From: Butyrivibrio hungatei
GTDB lineage: Bacteria; Bacillota; Clostridia; Lachnospirales; Lachnospiraceae
NCBI RefSeq assembly: GCF_900101605.1
Contig: NZ_FMUR01000004.1
Location: 186,001-250,000 of the forward strand
DNA: 64,000 nucleotides
Reading direction: 5' to 3'
Positions 50,406 to 59,044 of this stretch are shown here, piece after piece (within the stretch, counting starts at the first letter, position 1; each line of letters starts with the position of its first letter). The notes beneath the pieces were generated by a model. It saw only the letters and a program-made list of their open reading frames with translations. It was not told the origin of the DNA and ran no database searches. The translations under genes and the position numbers were made by a program.

Positions 50406-51764
50406 CTATAAATTTTTCATATAAAACTCAGTCATTCCAAAAAATTCTCTTACAACATAGTGAATTCCGACCGGGAAAAGAGTCCTTGCAGGAACGGATG
50501 ATACATTCTCATACCCTTCCCTTTTTGCAATTGACAACGCCCTTAGTTCATGAAATCCATTTGTAACTATCCCCACGGAAGCCGTAGGATCCTTGATATA
50601 TTCAAGACTGTATCGCAGATTTTCTTCTGTATCCGTGGATTTTTCTTCAAGAATTATCCTGTTTTCATCAATGCCGTATACATCAACAAGCTTTCTCCTT
50701 GCGCACTCGGCTTCGCTTATCTCTTCAAACTTTCCTTGCCCGCCGGATGCAACAACCATCGTTCGCTCATTCTCACCAAGATACTCTGCGGCTCTTTCTA
50801 TCCTTGCCCTGTACGGATTACTTGGTTCCGTCCTATGAAGTCCTGCTCCGAGCACAATGATATAGTCAAGATTTTCCTTTGGTTTTGCCCGCATCGCCCC
50901 GATTATCTTAACTTCGGTTATAACAAAAAATATCAAAAAAGCCGCAAACAAAGCCCTGTATATCACCACGACAGCCCCGGGAATCTTTCTCTTTTCCCTA
51001 CCGTCTATCCTGCGTTTAAGCATCTTAACCCGTACAAAAGAAAATGCTGCAATAAGAAGCCACAGCCAAACCCAGGAAAGCATGAATCCACCGCCGTATG
51101 CAAGGCAGGTAAAAAAATACAGTACAGACCAAACACCGAGCACAAAGTAGATATACAAAATTGCCTTTAATAAAGACGGCTTTCCCATCCCTGCGTATCT
51201 GCTTGTTTTGCCTTTATATTCCACATATTCTTTTCCAAAAAATCCCTCAAGGAATTTCTCTTCTTCCAAAATCTGAAGATGCAGCATTATCATCGCAAAC
51301 AATGTGATCACAAGAAGAATCGGATTAAAAAACATCAGCAGTATTCCGATATAGACTAGATCAAAACCAAGAAATGCGGGATTTCTCGAATAATTATATA
51401 TTCCCGCAGTTACAAGCTCTCTTTTTTCCTTATCACCCGCCGCAACTCCGGCCCTCCAACTGTCTCTCATTGTAAAGACCGCAGAAAAGAACACGATGTC
51501 ACCGATAAACGCAAAATACATTCCTATAACCCTATACATAATAGGAAGAAGCGCCGTACCGGCTATAACAGACAAGACCTCCGTCAAAGGTACAAGTATG
51601 GTTGCGATCTTCATCGTAAGTTCAATATAAAAAGCTCTGTCTCTGTTTTTACCCTTGGCAATCTGATCGGTAACTATGCCTTTTCTTGCCTGCAAAAACA
51701 TCTTTGTAAAATATATTCCGTAAAAAACAATCAGAAAAGCCAATGCAATAATTCGATATGTCAT
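50406..51764 (-). CDS. ICMT/PEMT-like membrane methyltransferase fused to a DUF218 (YdcF/ElyC) domain
   Basis: This is a 452 aa fusion. The N-terminal half (about 1-195) has four or five helices and the isoprenylcysteine/phospholipid methyltransferase signature GIYNYSRNPAFLGFDLVYIG and EEKFLEGFFGKEYVEYKGKT. A middle helix pair (about 205-245) and another helix (about 268-288) lead to a DUF218 domain (about 300-450; YIIVLGAGLHRTEPSNPYRA, ASGGQGKFEEISEAE, GIVTNGFHELRAL), a family with ElyC- and SanA-like envelope proteins. Bacterial substrates of both halves are unknown. It is between an MFS gene (20 bases upstream) and the GDPD gene. Confidence 0.85.
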   Translation of the reverse strand: MTYRIIALAFLIVFYGIYFTKMFLQARKGIVTDQIAKGKNRDRAFYIELTMKIATILVPLTEVLSVIAGTALLPIMYRVIGMYFAFIGDIVFFSAVFTMRDSWRAGVAAGDKEKRELVTAGIYNYSRNPAFLGFDLVYIGILLMFFNPILLVITLFAMIMLHLQILEEEKFLEGFFGKEYVEYKGKTSRYAGMGKPSLLKAILYIYFVLGVWSVLYFFTCLAYGGGFMLSWVWLWLLIAAFSFVRVKMLKRRIDGREKRKIPGAVVVIYRALFAAFLIFFVITEVKIIGAMRAKPKENLDYIIVLGAGLHRTEPSNPYRARIERAAEYLGENERTMVVASGGQGKFEEISEAECARRKLVDVYGIDENRIILEEKSTDTEENLRYSLEYIKDPTASVGIVTNGFHELRALSIAKREGYENVSSVPARTLFPVGIHYVVREFFGMTEFYMKNL

Positions 51765-51784
51765 GCTGTCTTTATAAAACCTCT

Positions 51785-53113
51785 TTATTCATCAACATCA
51801 AAATTTTCCAGTATATTACCCTTCATATCAGGTCTTGTGTCTCCGTGCCTTACCATTAGCATTGTCAAAAAAGCCAGCGCAGAGAATATAAACGCATACG
51901 GAAACAATGTTTTGTAAGAAATGTGCTCAAGAAGATATCCGGAAAATACAGGCGTAAATACCTGTGCCGCCATGGAAAATGTGTAATACGTTCCCGTGTA
52001 CTTTCCTATCTCTCCCGCTTTGCACATCTCAACAACCATCGGATAAGAATTTACATTAATGGCAGCCCAGCCTATTCCGACCAGTGCAAAAAAGATATTG
52101 ATCGAACCGGAAAAATGCTGATACATACCTGTAATGACAAAGCTTGCCGCCATAAGAGTAATTCCGCAAAGGATAGTCTTTTTTCTGCCTATCTTTCCCG
52201 ACACATAAGCTATCGGAAGATAACTCAAAGTGGCTGCGATCGTTGCAACAAGAAGGCATGTGGCATAATCGTTGTTATGAAGATTCCACACAACACCGAC
52301 AAAGCGCGAAAACGCAGTAGTCACCGCATTATAAGCCGTATACCAGAAAAATACCGAAACAAGAAGAAAGATCAGGCTCATTTTAACTTCAGAAGGCATC
52401 TTGCTCTTTGTTTCTTCCCGCACAGCATCTTCCGCATCTTCCGAAGTTTTTTCCTCAAACTTCTCTCCGAGAGACTTAAGCCCTCCCTCCGCTTCGATCT
52501 CTTTTCTTATCTTCTTTTCATTTATGGTAAAAAACAGTATTCCAACGCTAAGTACCATGCAGATAATAATACTTATGACAAAAGGCATATAATCAGTACC
52601 CGCGGGATCCTCAGCTTCTTTTAACAAAACCTTGGTCATAACAAGGACGAAAATACCGCCGACTGTTCCCATGAGATTTATTATTGCGTTTCCCGCACTT
52701 CTAAGCGGCGCGGGAGTAAGATCCGGCATAAGCGAAACAGCCGGTGATCTGTATATTCCCATCGCAAATAAAATAAACAGAAGTCCAAACATAAATAAGA
52801 GAAGGTTTCCGCTCTTTCTCGCAACAGCTATAAGAGCATACAAAAGGACTACCGACAATGCCGTTCCCACAAGAATATACGGCATTCTTTTTCCTATCTT
52901 GCTGTCTGTGTGATCCGACAGATTTCCAAAAAGCGGTAAAAGAAAAAGTGCAAATACATTATCAAGTGCCATTACAATGCCGGTCGCGGTTTCACCAAGT
53001 CCAAAACTGTATTTCAATATCTTGGGAATCTCATTATCATAAAACTGCCAGAATGCGCAGATTGAAAGAAAGGCAAAGCCGATAAATACCGTTCTCTTAT
53101 AGTTTAGTTTCAT
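51785..53113 (-). CDS. MFS transporter, sugar/SLC45-like
   Basis: This is a 442 aa major facilitator with 12 hydrophobic segments in two halves joined by a long charged loop (about 205-245; rich in Glu/Lys). Features: FGNLSDHTDSKIGKRMPYIL after helix 2 (MFS motif A, GxLSDxxxxxxGKRxP) and SAGNAIINLMGTVGG. It resembles sucrose/maltose-type (SLC45/GPH-like) carriers. The start at 53113 has GGAG seven bases upstream. It is divergent from an AraC regulator; the cargo may be a sugar or glycoside. Confidence 0.85.
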   Translation of the reverse strand: MKLNYKRTVFIGFAFLSICAFWQFYDNEIPKILKYSFGLGETATGIVMALDNVFALFLLPLFGNLSDHTDSKIGKRMPYILVGTALSVVLLYALIAVARKSGNLLLFMFGLLFILFAMGIYRSPAVSLMPDLTPAPLRSAGNAIINLMGTVGGIFVLVMTKVLLKEAEDPAGTDYMPFVISIIICMVLSVGILFFTINEKKIRKEIEAEGGLKSLGEKFEEKTSEDAEDAVREETKSKMPSEVKMSLIFLLVSVFFWYTAYNAVTTAFSRFVGVVWNLHNNDYATCLLVATIAATLSYLPIAYVSGKIGRKKTILCGITLMAASFVITGMYQHFSGSINIFFALVGIGWAAINVNSYPMVVEMCKAGEIGKYTGTYYTFSMAAQVFTPVFSGYLLEHISYKTLFPYAFIFSALAFLTMLMVRHGDTRPDMKGNILENFDVDE

Positions 53114-53454
53114 AGTGTATCTCCATATCCCCATTTTTTGTACATTATATTATATATGAAGAACTATCATATAGAAAGACCGCCATCCTGTAGGAAAGAA
53201 TTTTCCTCATTTAGAAAGCATTTCACTGTGATACAAAAACAGAGGACTGCCTAAATGCGACAGCCCCCTGCTAAAAAAGCCGCTTATGCTACCTTTTCTT
53301 CCATCGCCTCTGCAAAGAACCTCAACAAGCTTCGGGATGATCAAAGTATGTGGGAGAATAAAAGGTGAAATTGTCCATTTTTTCCATTCTTTTCCTTATA
53401 AATTTCATATAAAATTGTCTTATTATTTCAGATATTAATAACGGAGGTATGAAT
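53114..53454. other. Non-coding divergent region between MFS and AraC genes
   Basis: About 340 bases with no supported gene. AT-rich sequence lies at both ends, and a short GC-richer island with no clear hairpin lies in the middle (about 53250-53330). It presumably holds two divergent promoters and AraC sites, but I could not fix a convincing -35/-10 pair. Confidence 0.5.
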
Positions 53455-54315
53455 ATGGATCCAAGTCAGTATGAGACTTTTCCTTTTCAGGCTACCCACG
53501 CATTTAATCTTGCATCCGGATCGGAAGACAGATCGTTTCCGTCACACTGGCACTCTTTTGGCGAAATCATCCTTGTCGGTCCCGGTGAAAAGAATGTCTA
53601 TAAGATCGGTCAAAAAATATATAATCTTGTCGAAGGTGATATTGTACTTATATGGCCCATGGAAATGCATGAGATCGTTGATGCCGACAGGACCCGCTCT
53701 GTAATCCTGCAGTTCAGTAATACGATAGCAGATGCCGTGTTCGACTTTAAGCGTATAATACACTACTATCACAATCTTCACGTGATCTGCATAAATACAC
53801 ACAGGGAACTCGCTTTAAAACTTGGTGAGATTGCCGGCAAAATGCGTGACACTTTCATTTCAAACAACAATAATAAAGAAATCCTGTGTACCATGCTCTT
53901 ATTTGAATTTATGCTGATACTCGACGCCCATAAACAGGAGCTTAGCGGCGAACTTACCGACAGCTACTCATCTCCCGTCACCGACGAGCTATATTTCAAA
54001 ATGGTAAAAGTCACAGACTATATAAAAAATAATCTCACGGATGACAATCTTACACAATCCGAAATGGCAAAAAGAGCCGGAATAAGCAAAGATTATTTTT
54101 CACGAATTTTTAAGGAGATAACCGGACTTAATTACAATAAGTGGCTAAATCTTATCAGAGTCGAGAAAGCCGCAGAACTAATGTCCAATGACGGCATGTC
54201 GCTGACAGAAATTGCAATGCTGTCAGGCTTTCAAAGTATATCCTCGTTTAACAGGGTTTTTAAGGAGCAAAAGAATATGTCGCCAAGTGAATATCGTGCA
54301 AGCTTCTCTGCTTAA
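53455..54315 (+). CDS. AraC family transcriptional regulator
   Basis: This is a 286 aa regulator with an N-terminal cupin domain (about 25-90; SHWHSFGEIILVGPGEKNVY and GDIVLIWPMEMHEI) and a C-terminal double HTH (about 185-285; SEMAKRAGISKDYFSRIFKE and AMLSGFQSISSFNRVFKEQK). The ATG at 53455 is chosen since GGAGG is seven bases upstream; the ATG two codons before touches it. Divergence from the MFS gene suggests control of that transporter by a sugar-like ligand. Confidence 0.9.
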   Translation: MDPSQYETFPFQATHAFNLASGSEDRSFPSHWHSFGEIILVGPGEKNVYKIGQKIYNLVEGDIVLIWPMEMHEIVDADRTRSVILQFSNTIADAVFDFKRIIHYYHNLHVICINTHRELALKLGEIAGKMRDTFISNNNNKEILCTMLLFEFMLILDAHKQELSGELTDSYSSPVTDELYFKMVKVTDYIKNNLTDDNLTQSEMAKRAGISKDYFSRIFKEITGLNYNKWLNLIRVEKAAELMSNDGMSLTEIAMLSGFQSISSFNRVFKEQKNMSPSEYRASFSA

Positions 54316-54401
54316 TCCGGCTTATAACTGAAAATATAATTCATAGGCCTGTATTTCACTTCTCATATTTTGATGTGCGGGCTTCCCATTTTTTGTCCTT
54401 A

Positions 54402-54430
54402 TTGCATTTTACGGGAGTTTCTCCTATAAT
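54402..54430 (+). promoter_or_regulatory. Promoter of the ABC-F/purC unit
   Basis: TTGCAT and TATAAT are 17 bases apart, 50 bases before the ABC-F ATG. The spacer contains GGAG TTT CTCC, a small palindrome that could be an operator. Confidence 0.7.
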
Positions 54431-54480
54431 ACGAAATGTTGCAATGACTATTTCTATATTAATAAGTGAGGCTATTTTTA

Positions 54481-56121
54481 ATGATAAGTGCTAATAACGT
54501 AACACTGAGAGTTGGTAAAAAAGCTCTGTTCGAAGACGTAAATATCAAATTTACCGAAGGAAACTGCTACGGAATCATCGGTGCTAACGGCGCCGGAAAA
54601 TCTACCTTTCTGAAAATTCTTTCAGGTCAGATTGAGACAACAAACGGCGATGTCGTTATCACAGACGGTCAGCGTTTGTCTTTCCTCGAGCAGGATCACT
54701 TTAAATATGACGAGCAGGTCGTTCTCGACACTGTTATCGCAGGAAATTCACGTCTTTTTGAGATCAAGAATGAAAAAGATGCAATTTATGCAAAAGAAGA
54801 TTTCACTGACGAGGACGGAATCCGCGCAAGTGAACTCGAGGCTGAGTTTGCTGAAATGAACGGATGGGAGGCTGAATCAGACGCAGAGAGCCTTCTTAAC
54901 GGACTTGGTATTGAGACTGAGAATCATTATAAGCTCATGAAAGAACTTGACGGTAATCAGAAGGTCAAGGTTCTTCTTGCAAGAGCTCTTTTTGGTAACC
55001 CTGATATACTGCTCCTCGACGAGCCTACTAACCACTTGGATCTTGATGCCATCGCATGGCTTGAGGAGTTCCTTATTAACTTTGAGAACACTGTCATCGT
55101 TGTATCTCACGACCGTTACTTCCTGAACAAGGTCTGCACTTATATTGCTGATATAGACTACGGCAAGATTCAGCTCTATGCCGGTAACTACGACTTCTGG
55201 TACGAATCATCACAGCTCATGATCCGTCAGATGAAGGAAGCAAACAAGAAGAAAGAGGAACAGATCAAGGAACTTAAAGAGTTCATCGCCCGTTTCTCTG
55301 CTAACGCAAGTAAATCAAAGCAGGCTACATCAAGAAAGAAAGCTCTTGAGAAGATCGAGCTTGATACTATCAAACCTTCAAGCAGAAAGTATCCTTATAT
55401 CGACTTTAGACCCGAGCGTGAGATCGGTAACGAAGTGCTTACCGTTTCCGGAATTTCAAAGACAATAAACGGCGAGAAGATTCTCGACAACATTTCTTTC
55501 GTCGTTCAGCATGATGACAAGATTGCTTTTGTAGGTGGAAACGAGCTTGCAAAGACTACTCTTTTCCAGATCCTTACAGGCGAGATTGAGCCCGACGAGG
55601 GAACATACAAATGGGGCGTAACAACTTCACAGGCTTACTTCCCAAAGGATAATACAAAAGAATTTGATAATGATTACAACATCACAGAATGGCTCACAGG
55701 CTATTCGGAAGTAAAGGACGCAACTTACGTAAGAGGATTCCTCGGACGTATGCTCTTTGCAGGTGAAGACGGTGTAAAGAAGGTCAAGGTTCTTTCAGGA
55801 GGAGAAAAAGTACGTTGTCTTCTCTCTAAGATGATGATAAGCGGAGCAAACTGCCTTATCTTCGATGAACCCACCAACCACCTTGATATGGAATCAATCT
55901 CCGCTCTCAATGACGGAATGATCAAATTCCCCGGCGTAGAACTTTTTGCCTGCCGTGACCATCAGGTTGTTCAGACAACAGCAAACAGAATAATGGAAAT
56001 TCTCCCCGACGGATCACTTGTCGACAAGCGTTCTACTTACGACGAATATCTCGAGAGTGATGAGATGGCCAGAAAACGTACAGTTTATAATACAGTTGCC
56101 GATGAAGAGGAAGACGACTGA
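54481..56121 (+). CDS. ABC-F family ATPase, YbiT/YkpA type
   Basis: This is a 546 aa soluble protein with two ABC domains and no membrane part; such proteins act on the ribosome. Domain 1 (about 1-250): Walker A GANGAGKST, degenerate signature LDGNQKVKVLLARAL and LLLDEPTNHLD. A linker (about 240-300) is Lys/Glu rich. Domain 2 (about 315-530): degenerate Walker A GGNELAKTTLF, signature LSGGEKVRC and IFDEPTNHLDMESI, with CRDHQVVQTTANRI. The AKTT variant is typical of the YbiT/YkpA subgroup. It lies 30 bases before purC. Confidence 0.9.
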   Translation: MISANNVTLRVGKKALFEDVNIKFTEGNCYGIIGANGAGKSTFLKILSGQIETTNGDVVITDGQRLSFLEQDHFKYDEQVVLDTVIAGNSRLFEIKNEKDAIYAKEDFTDEDGIRASELEAEFAEMNGWEAESDAESLLNGLGIETENHYKLMKELDGNQKVKVLLARALFGNPDILLLDEPTNHLDLDAIAWLEEFLINFENTVIVVSHDRYFLNKVCTYIADIDYGKIQLYAGNYDFWYESSQLMIRQMKEANKKKEEQIKELKEFIARFSANASKSKQATSRKKALEKIELDTIKPSSRKYPYIDFRPEREIGNEVLTVSGISKTINGEKILDNISFVVQHDDKIAFVGGNELAKTTLFQILTGEIEPDEGTYKWGVTTSQAYFPKDNTKEFDNDYNITEWLTGYSEVKDATYVRGFLGRMLFAGEDGVKKVKVLSGGEKVRCLLSKMMISGANCLIFDEPTNHLDMESISALNDGMIKFPGVELFACRDHQVVQTTANRIMEILPDGSLVDKRSTYDEYLESDEMARKRTVYNTVADEEEDD

Positions 56122-56151
56122 TATTCATATATATTAAGGAGGAGCATTAGC

Positions 56152-57027
56152 ATGCAGACATTTAATCCCGTAAAAGAAGGAAAAGTAAGAGAAATTTACG
56201 ATATCGGAGAGAACCTTATCATGGTTGCAACAGACAGAATCTCCGCTTTTGACGTTATTCTCAAGAACAAAGTTACTAAGAAGGGTGCTGTGTTGACCCA
56301 GATGTCAAAGTTCTGGTTTGATCTTACCAAGGACATCGTAAACAACCACATGGTAAGCGTTGATACAAATGATATGCCTGAATTTTTCAGAACCGAGGAA
56401 TTTAAAGGAAACAGCATGCTTTGCAAGAAGCTCAACATGGTTCCCGTTGAGTGCATCGTTCGCGGATATATCACAGGAAGTGGCTGGAACAGCTACAAAG
56501 AGAACGGTACAGTTTGCGGAATCAAGCTTCCCGAAGGTCTTAAAGAGTGCGACAAGCTCCCTGAACCCATCTACACTCCCAGCACAAAGGCTGAAATTGG
56601 CGATCACGATGAGAACATCGATTTTGACCGCAGCGTAGAAGTTCTTGAAAAGGCATTTCCCGGAAAAGGTCTTGAGTATGCAACAAAGATCAAGGATTAC
56701 ACTATCGCACTTTACAAGAAGTGTGCAGACTACGCTCTCACTCGCGGCATCATCATTGCTGACACAAAGTTTGAATTTGGTATTGATGAGAATGGTGAAG
56801 TTGTACTTGCGGATGAGATGCTCACACCTGACAGCTCACGTTTCTGGCCTGTTGAAGGCTATGAGCCCGGACACGGTCAGCCTTCATTTGATAAGCAGTT
56901 CGTTCGTGACTACTTAAAGGCAAATCCTGAATGTGACTACAATCTTCCTCAGGACGTAATCGATAAGACAATCGCCAAGTATCTTGAAGCATATAAGCTC
57001 CTTACAGGATCGGAACTTAACGTTTGA
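56152..57027 (+). CDS. purC: SAICAR synthase
   Basis: PurC joins aspartate to CAIR with ATP in purine synthesis. The 291 aa protein has VKEGKVREIYDIGENLIMVATDRISAFD (in part: GKVREIYDIGENLIMVATD, about 9), VECIVRGYITGSGW (about 101), and LADEMLTPDSSRFWP (about 222). It follows ABC-F with AAGGAGG before the ATG; no other pur genes are near. A strong terminator follows. Confidence 0.97.
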   Translation: MQTFNPVKEGKVREIYDIGENLIMVATDRISAFDVILKNKVTKKGAVLTQMSKFWFDLTKDIVNNHMVSVDTNDMPEFFRTEEFKGNSMLCKKLNMVPVECIVRGYITGSGWNSYKENGTVCGIKLPEGLKECDKLPEPIYTPSTKAEIGDHDENIDFDRSVEVLEKAFPGKGLEYATKIKDYTIALYKKCADYALTRGIIIADTKFEFGIDENGEVVLADEMLTPDSSRFWPVEGYEPGHGQPSFDKQFVRDYLKANPECDYNLPQDVIDKTIAKYLEAYKLLTGSELNV

Positions 57028-57050
57028 TGTAATATGGTATAAAAAGATTT

Positions 57051-57081
57051 CGCCGGTCGCAGTAATGCGGCCGGCGTTTTT
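57051..57081 (+). terminator. Terminator after purC
   Basis: CGCCGGTCGCA pairs with TGCGGCCGGCG (one mismatch or bulge), followed by TTTTT, 23 bases after the purC stop. Confidence 0.9.
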
Positions 57082-57087
57082 CATTTA

Positions 57088-58764
57088 TCATTTATCAATC
57101 ATTTTTACAATATTACCATATACGATATATGATAAAGTATAATCATCACTTTCAACGGAAATAATGCTTTTTCCGGCGGAATACTCATCCCAAAAGCCAT
57201 ATGCATTATCAACCTTTCCAATCTCATCATGATTTCCGTTTTCATCAAGAACATATACAGTTCCGTTATCACTTAAACAATATGCTTTATCACTCAATGG
57301 ATCGTTCATTATATTTCCAATGGAAAAGCCATCCCCCGGAACCTTAAGTGCTTCACCCACAACTTTTCCGTCTTTGTAAGTAACGATCTTATCATATAAT
57401 AAGATCCACATAACGCTTTCATCATCACTTACCGCAACATCATATACGACATTATCACCGTGGTACAGCTCTTCTGTCTGCGTCTTCCCGTCCTTATATA
57501 TGATTGCATTTATCGAACTATCCTCTATATCATAAACCTTAAATTCTCTTCTTGAATATGAAGTTGAAAATCCATCCGTTTTACAAACAGCTTCCATATC
57601 GGAATTAAGCCAATAACTACTTCTATCAGCAACTAAATACATTCCTTCAAAGGTTTCGGCCTCAGGGAAATAATTAACTGTAATATCTGAAAGAATAAAT
57701 CCTCTTCCTTTATAATACGCATCGACATATGCATCTGACAGAATAACTTTTGACTCGCTCATTTCGTTTGAATCGAAATAACGTAATCCTTCACCCGATT
57801 TCTTAAACAAGATTTTTTTACAATCTGCATTTAACGCAACATTACCGCTAAAAGAGTTAAATTCACCATCATAAATCTTAATAACGTTGCCATCTTTCCA
57901 GCAAAACACTCCCTTACCCATTTGGGGCGAGAAATATGCCACATGCCTGTCATTTGATACGGAAATCACGTTAAAAAATTGATTCACGTCGAATATATTT
58001 TCACTCGTTCCGTCAACCCCCATGATAAATAATCCGTCTGTTCTTGAAACAAGCGCAGTATTACCGTCCGGAGAGGCTGTAACGCAGCATGAATCAATTA
58101 TATCGCACTCTTCTATCAAGTTATAACTGTTATCTTTTGTATTGTAAACGCATAAGCCTTTGCCAAGCTTGGATTTCTCTGATGTCGCCACATAAACATA
58201 ATTGCCGGTAAAGTTCATTGATACGTCCACGCAATTATCATCAATGAGCGTTGTCTTTAATTTGGAATCGATTAAATATACTTCACCCTCAACAAAGATA
58301 ACTCCGACCGTGCCCTCAGGGTCTGAGTAGAATTCATATCCTTCCGCTCCTTTAAACTGCTCATTTACTCCTCCGGCTGAATTGAATATCGCTCCATCGA
58401 CAACAACCATTGCATTTCCCGAAACACTAATATTAGTATGCGAATTAGTATTAGTATTCGCATTTGTATTCGTATCTGCATTTGTATCTGTTATTCTTGC
58501 CAACTCCGGCATAACATATTTTTTTACCAAGTTAAAAGCAAAATTGCAGATAATTCCGGATATAACTGCAAAAATGATCACAACCAAAACAATCAGACCG
58601 ATCTTCCCTTTTTTATCACTTGCATTTGCCTTAGCCTCAGCCTCAGCCATATTCCCCATCGCTGCAGCATTCTGTGCATACTGCTGATTTGCTACCTGTG
58701 TCCCGCAGTATACACAGAAATTGCTGGTATCACTAATTTCTCTACCACAATTGTTACATTTCAT
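57088..58764 (-). CDS. Zinc-ribbon membrane protein with extracytoplasmic beta-propeller-like domain
   Basis: This is a 558 aa protein of unknown function. The N-terminus is a zinc ribbon (CNNCGREISDTSNFCVYCG, four Cys at about 3, 6, 17, 20) in the cytoplasm. After an Ala-rich linker comes one membrane helix (about 55-78). A short Asn/Thr repeat (NTNANTNTN, about 98-108) leads to an extracytoplasmic part of about 440 aa with repeated beta-strand pairs (GTVGVIFVEGEVYLID, DGNTALVSRTDGLFIMG, DESVMWILLYDKIVTYKDG), as in WD40/DPP-like propellers. A GGAGGAG site precedes the ATG. It is convergent with purC. Confidence 0.8.
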   Translation of the reverse strand: MKCNNCGREISDTSNFCVYCGTQVANQQYAQNAAAMGNMAEAEAKANASDKKGKIGLIVLVVIIFAVISGIICNFAFNLVKKYVMPELARITDTNADTNTNANTNTNSHTNISVSGNAMVVVDGAIFNSAGGVNEQFKGAEGYEFYSDPEGTVGVIFVEGEVYLIDSKLKTTLIDDNCVDVSMNFTGNYVYVATSEKSKLGKGLCVYNTKDNSYNLIEECDIIDSCCVTASPDGNTALVSRTDGLFIMGVDGTSENIFDVNQFFNVISVSNDRHVAYFSPQMGKGVFCWKDGNVIKIYDGEFNSFSGNVALNADCKKILFKKSGEGLRYFDSNEMSESKVILSDAYVDAYYKGRGFILSDITVNYFPEAETFEGMYLVADRSSYWLNSDMEAVCKTDGFSTSYSRREFKVYDIEDSSINAIIYKDGKTQTEELYHGDNVVYDVAVSDDESVMWILLYDKIVTYKDGKVVGEALKVPGDGFSIGNIMNDPLSDKAYCLSDNGTVYVLDENGNHDEIGKVDNAYGFWDEYSAGKSIISVESDDYTLSYIVYGNIVKMIDK

Positions 58765-58984
58765 AATTCTCCTCCAAGTTTTTTTATTGTCTTTTATAAC
58801 TAAGACATCCCTACTTTAAACCCACGATTTCTATTTTACACGAAAAAGCGTAAAATCATATTGTTTTTTACATTTCTAAACAATCTATCAAATAAATATA
58901 AACCTCTAAAGGGCAATCTTTTTTCTCCGATATATCTTACAAAGATAAATAAACCTGCTAAATAACCTCCCTTAAACCAATAAT

Positions 58985-59027
58985 AAAAGTACCATCACTG
59001 CGGTAGACTCCCGGTGGTGGTACTTTT
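58985..59027 (-). terminator. Terminator after the Mbeg1-like gene
   Basis: On the minus strand AAAAGTACCA and a partly matched CACC pair with GGTG...TGGTACTTTT, followed by ATTATT; 18 bases after the gene end. Confidence 0.8.
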
Positions 59028-59044
59028 GCGTCAGTATAAATCTC

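Noticed and set aside
53250..53340. Remnant gene or mobile element between MFS and AraC genes
   Set aside because: No frame, inverted ends or known motif could be supported.
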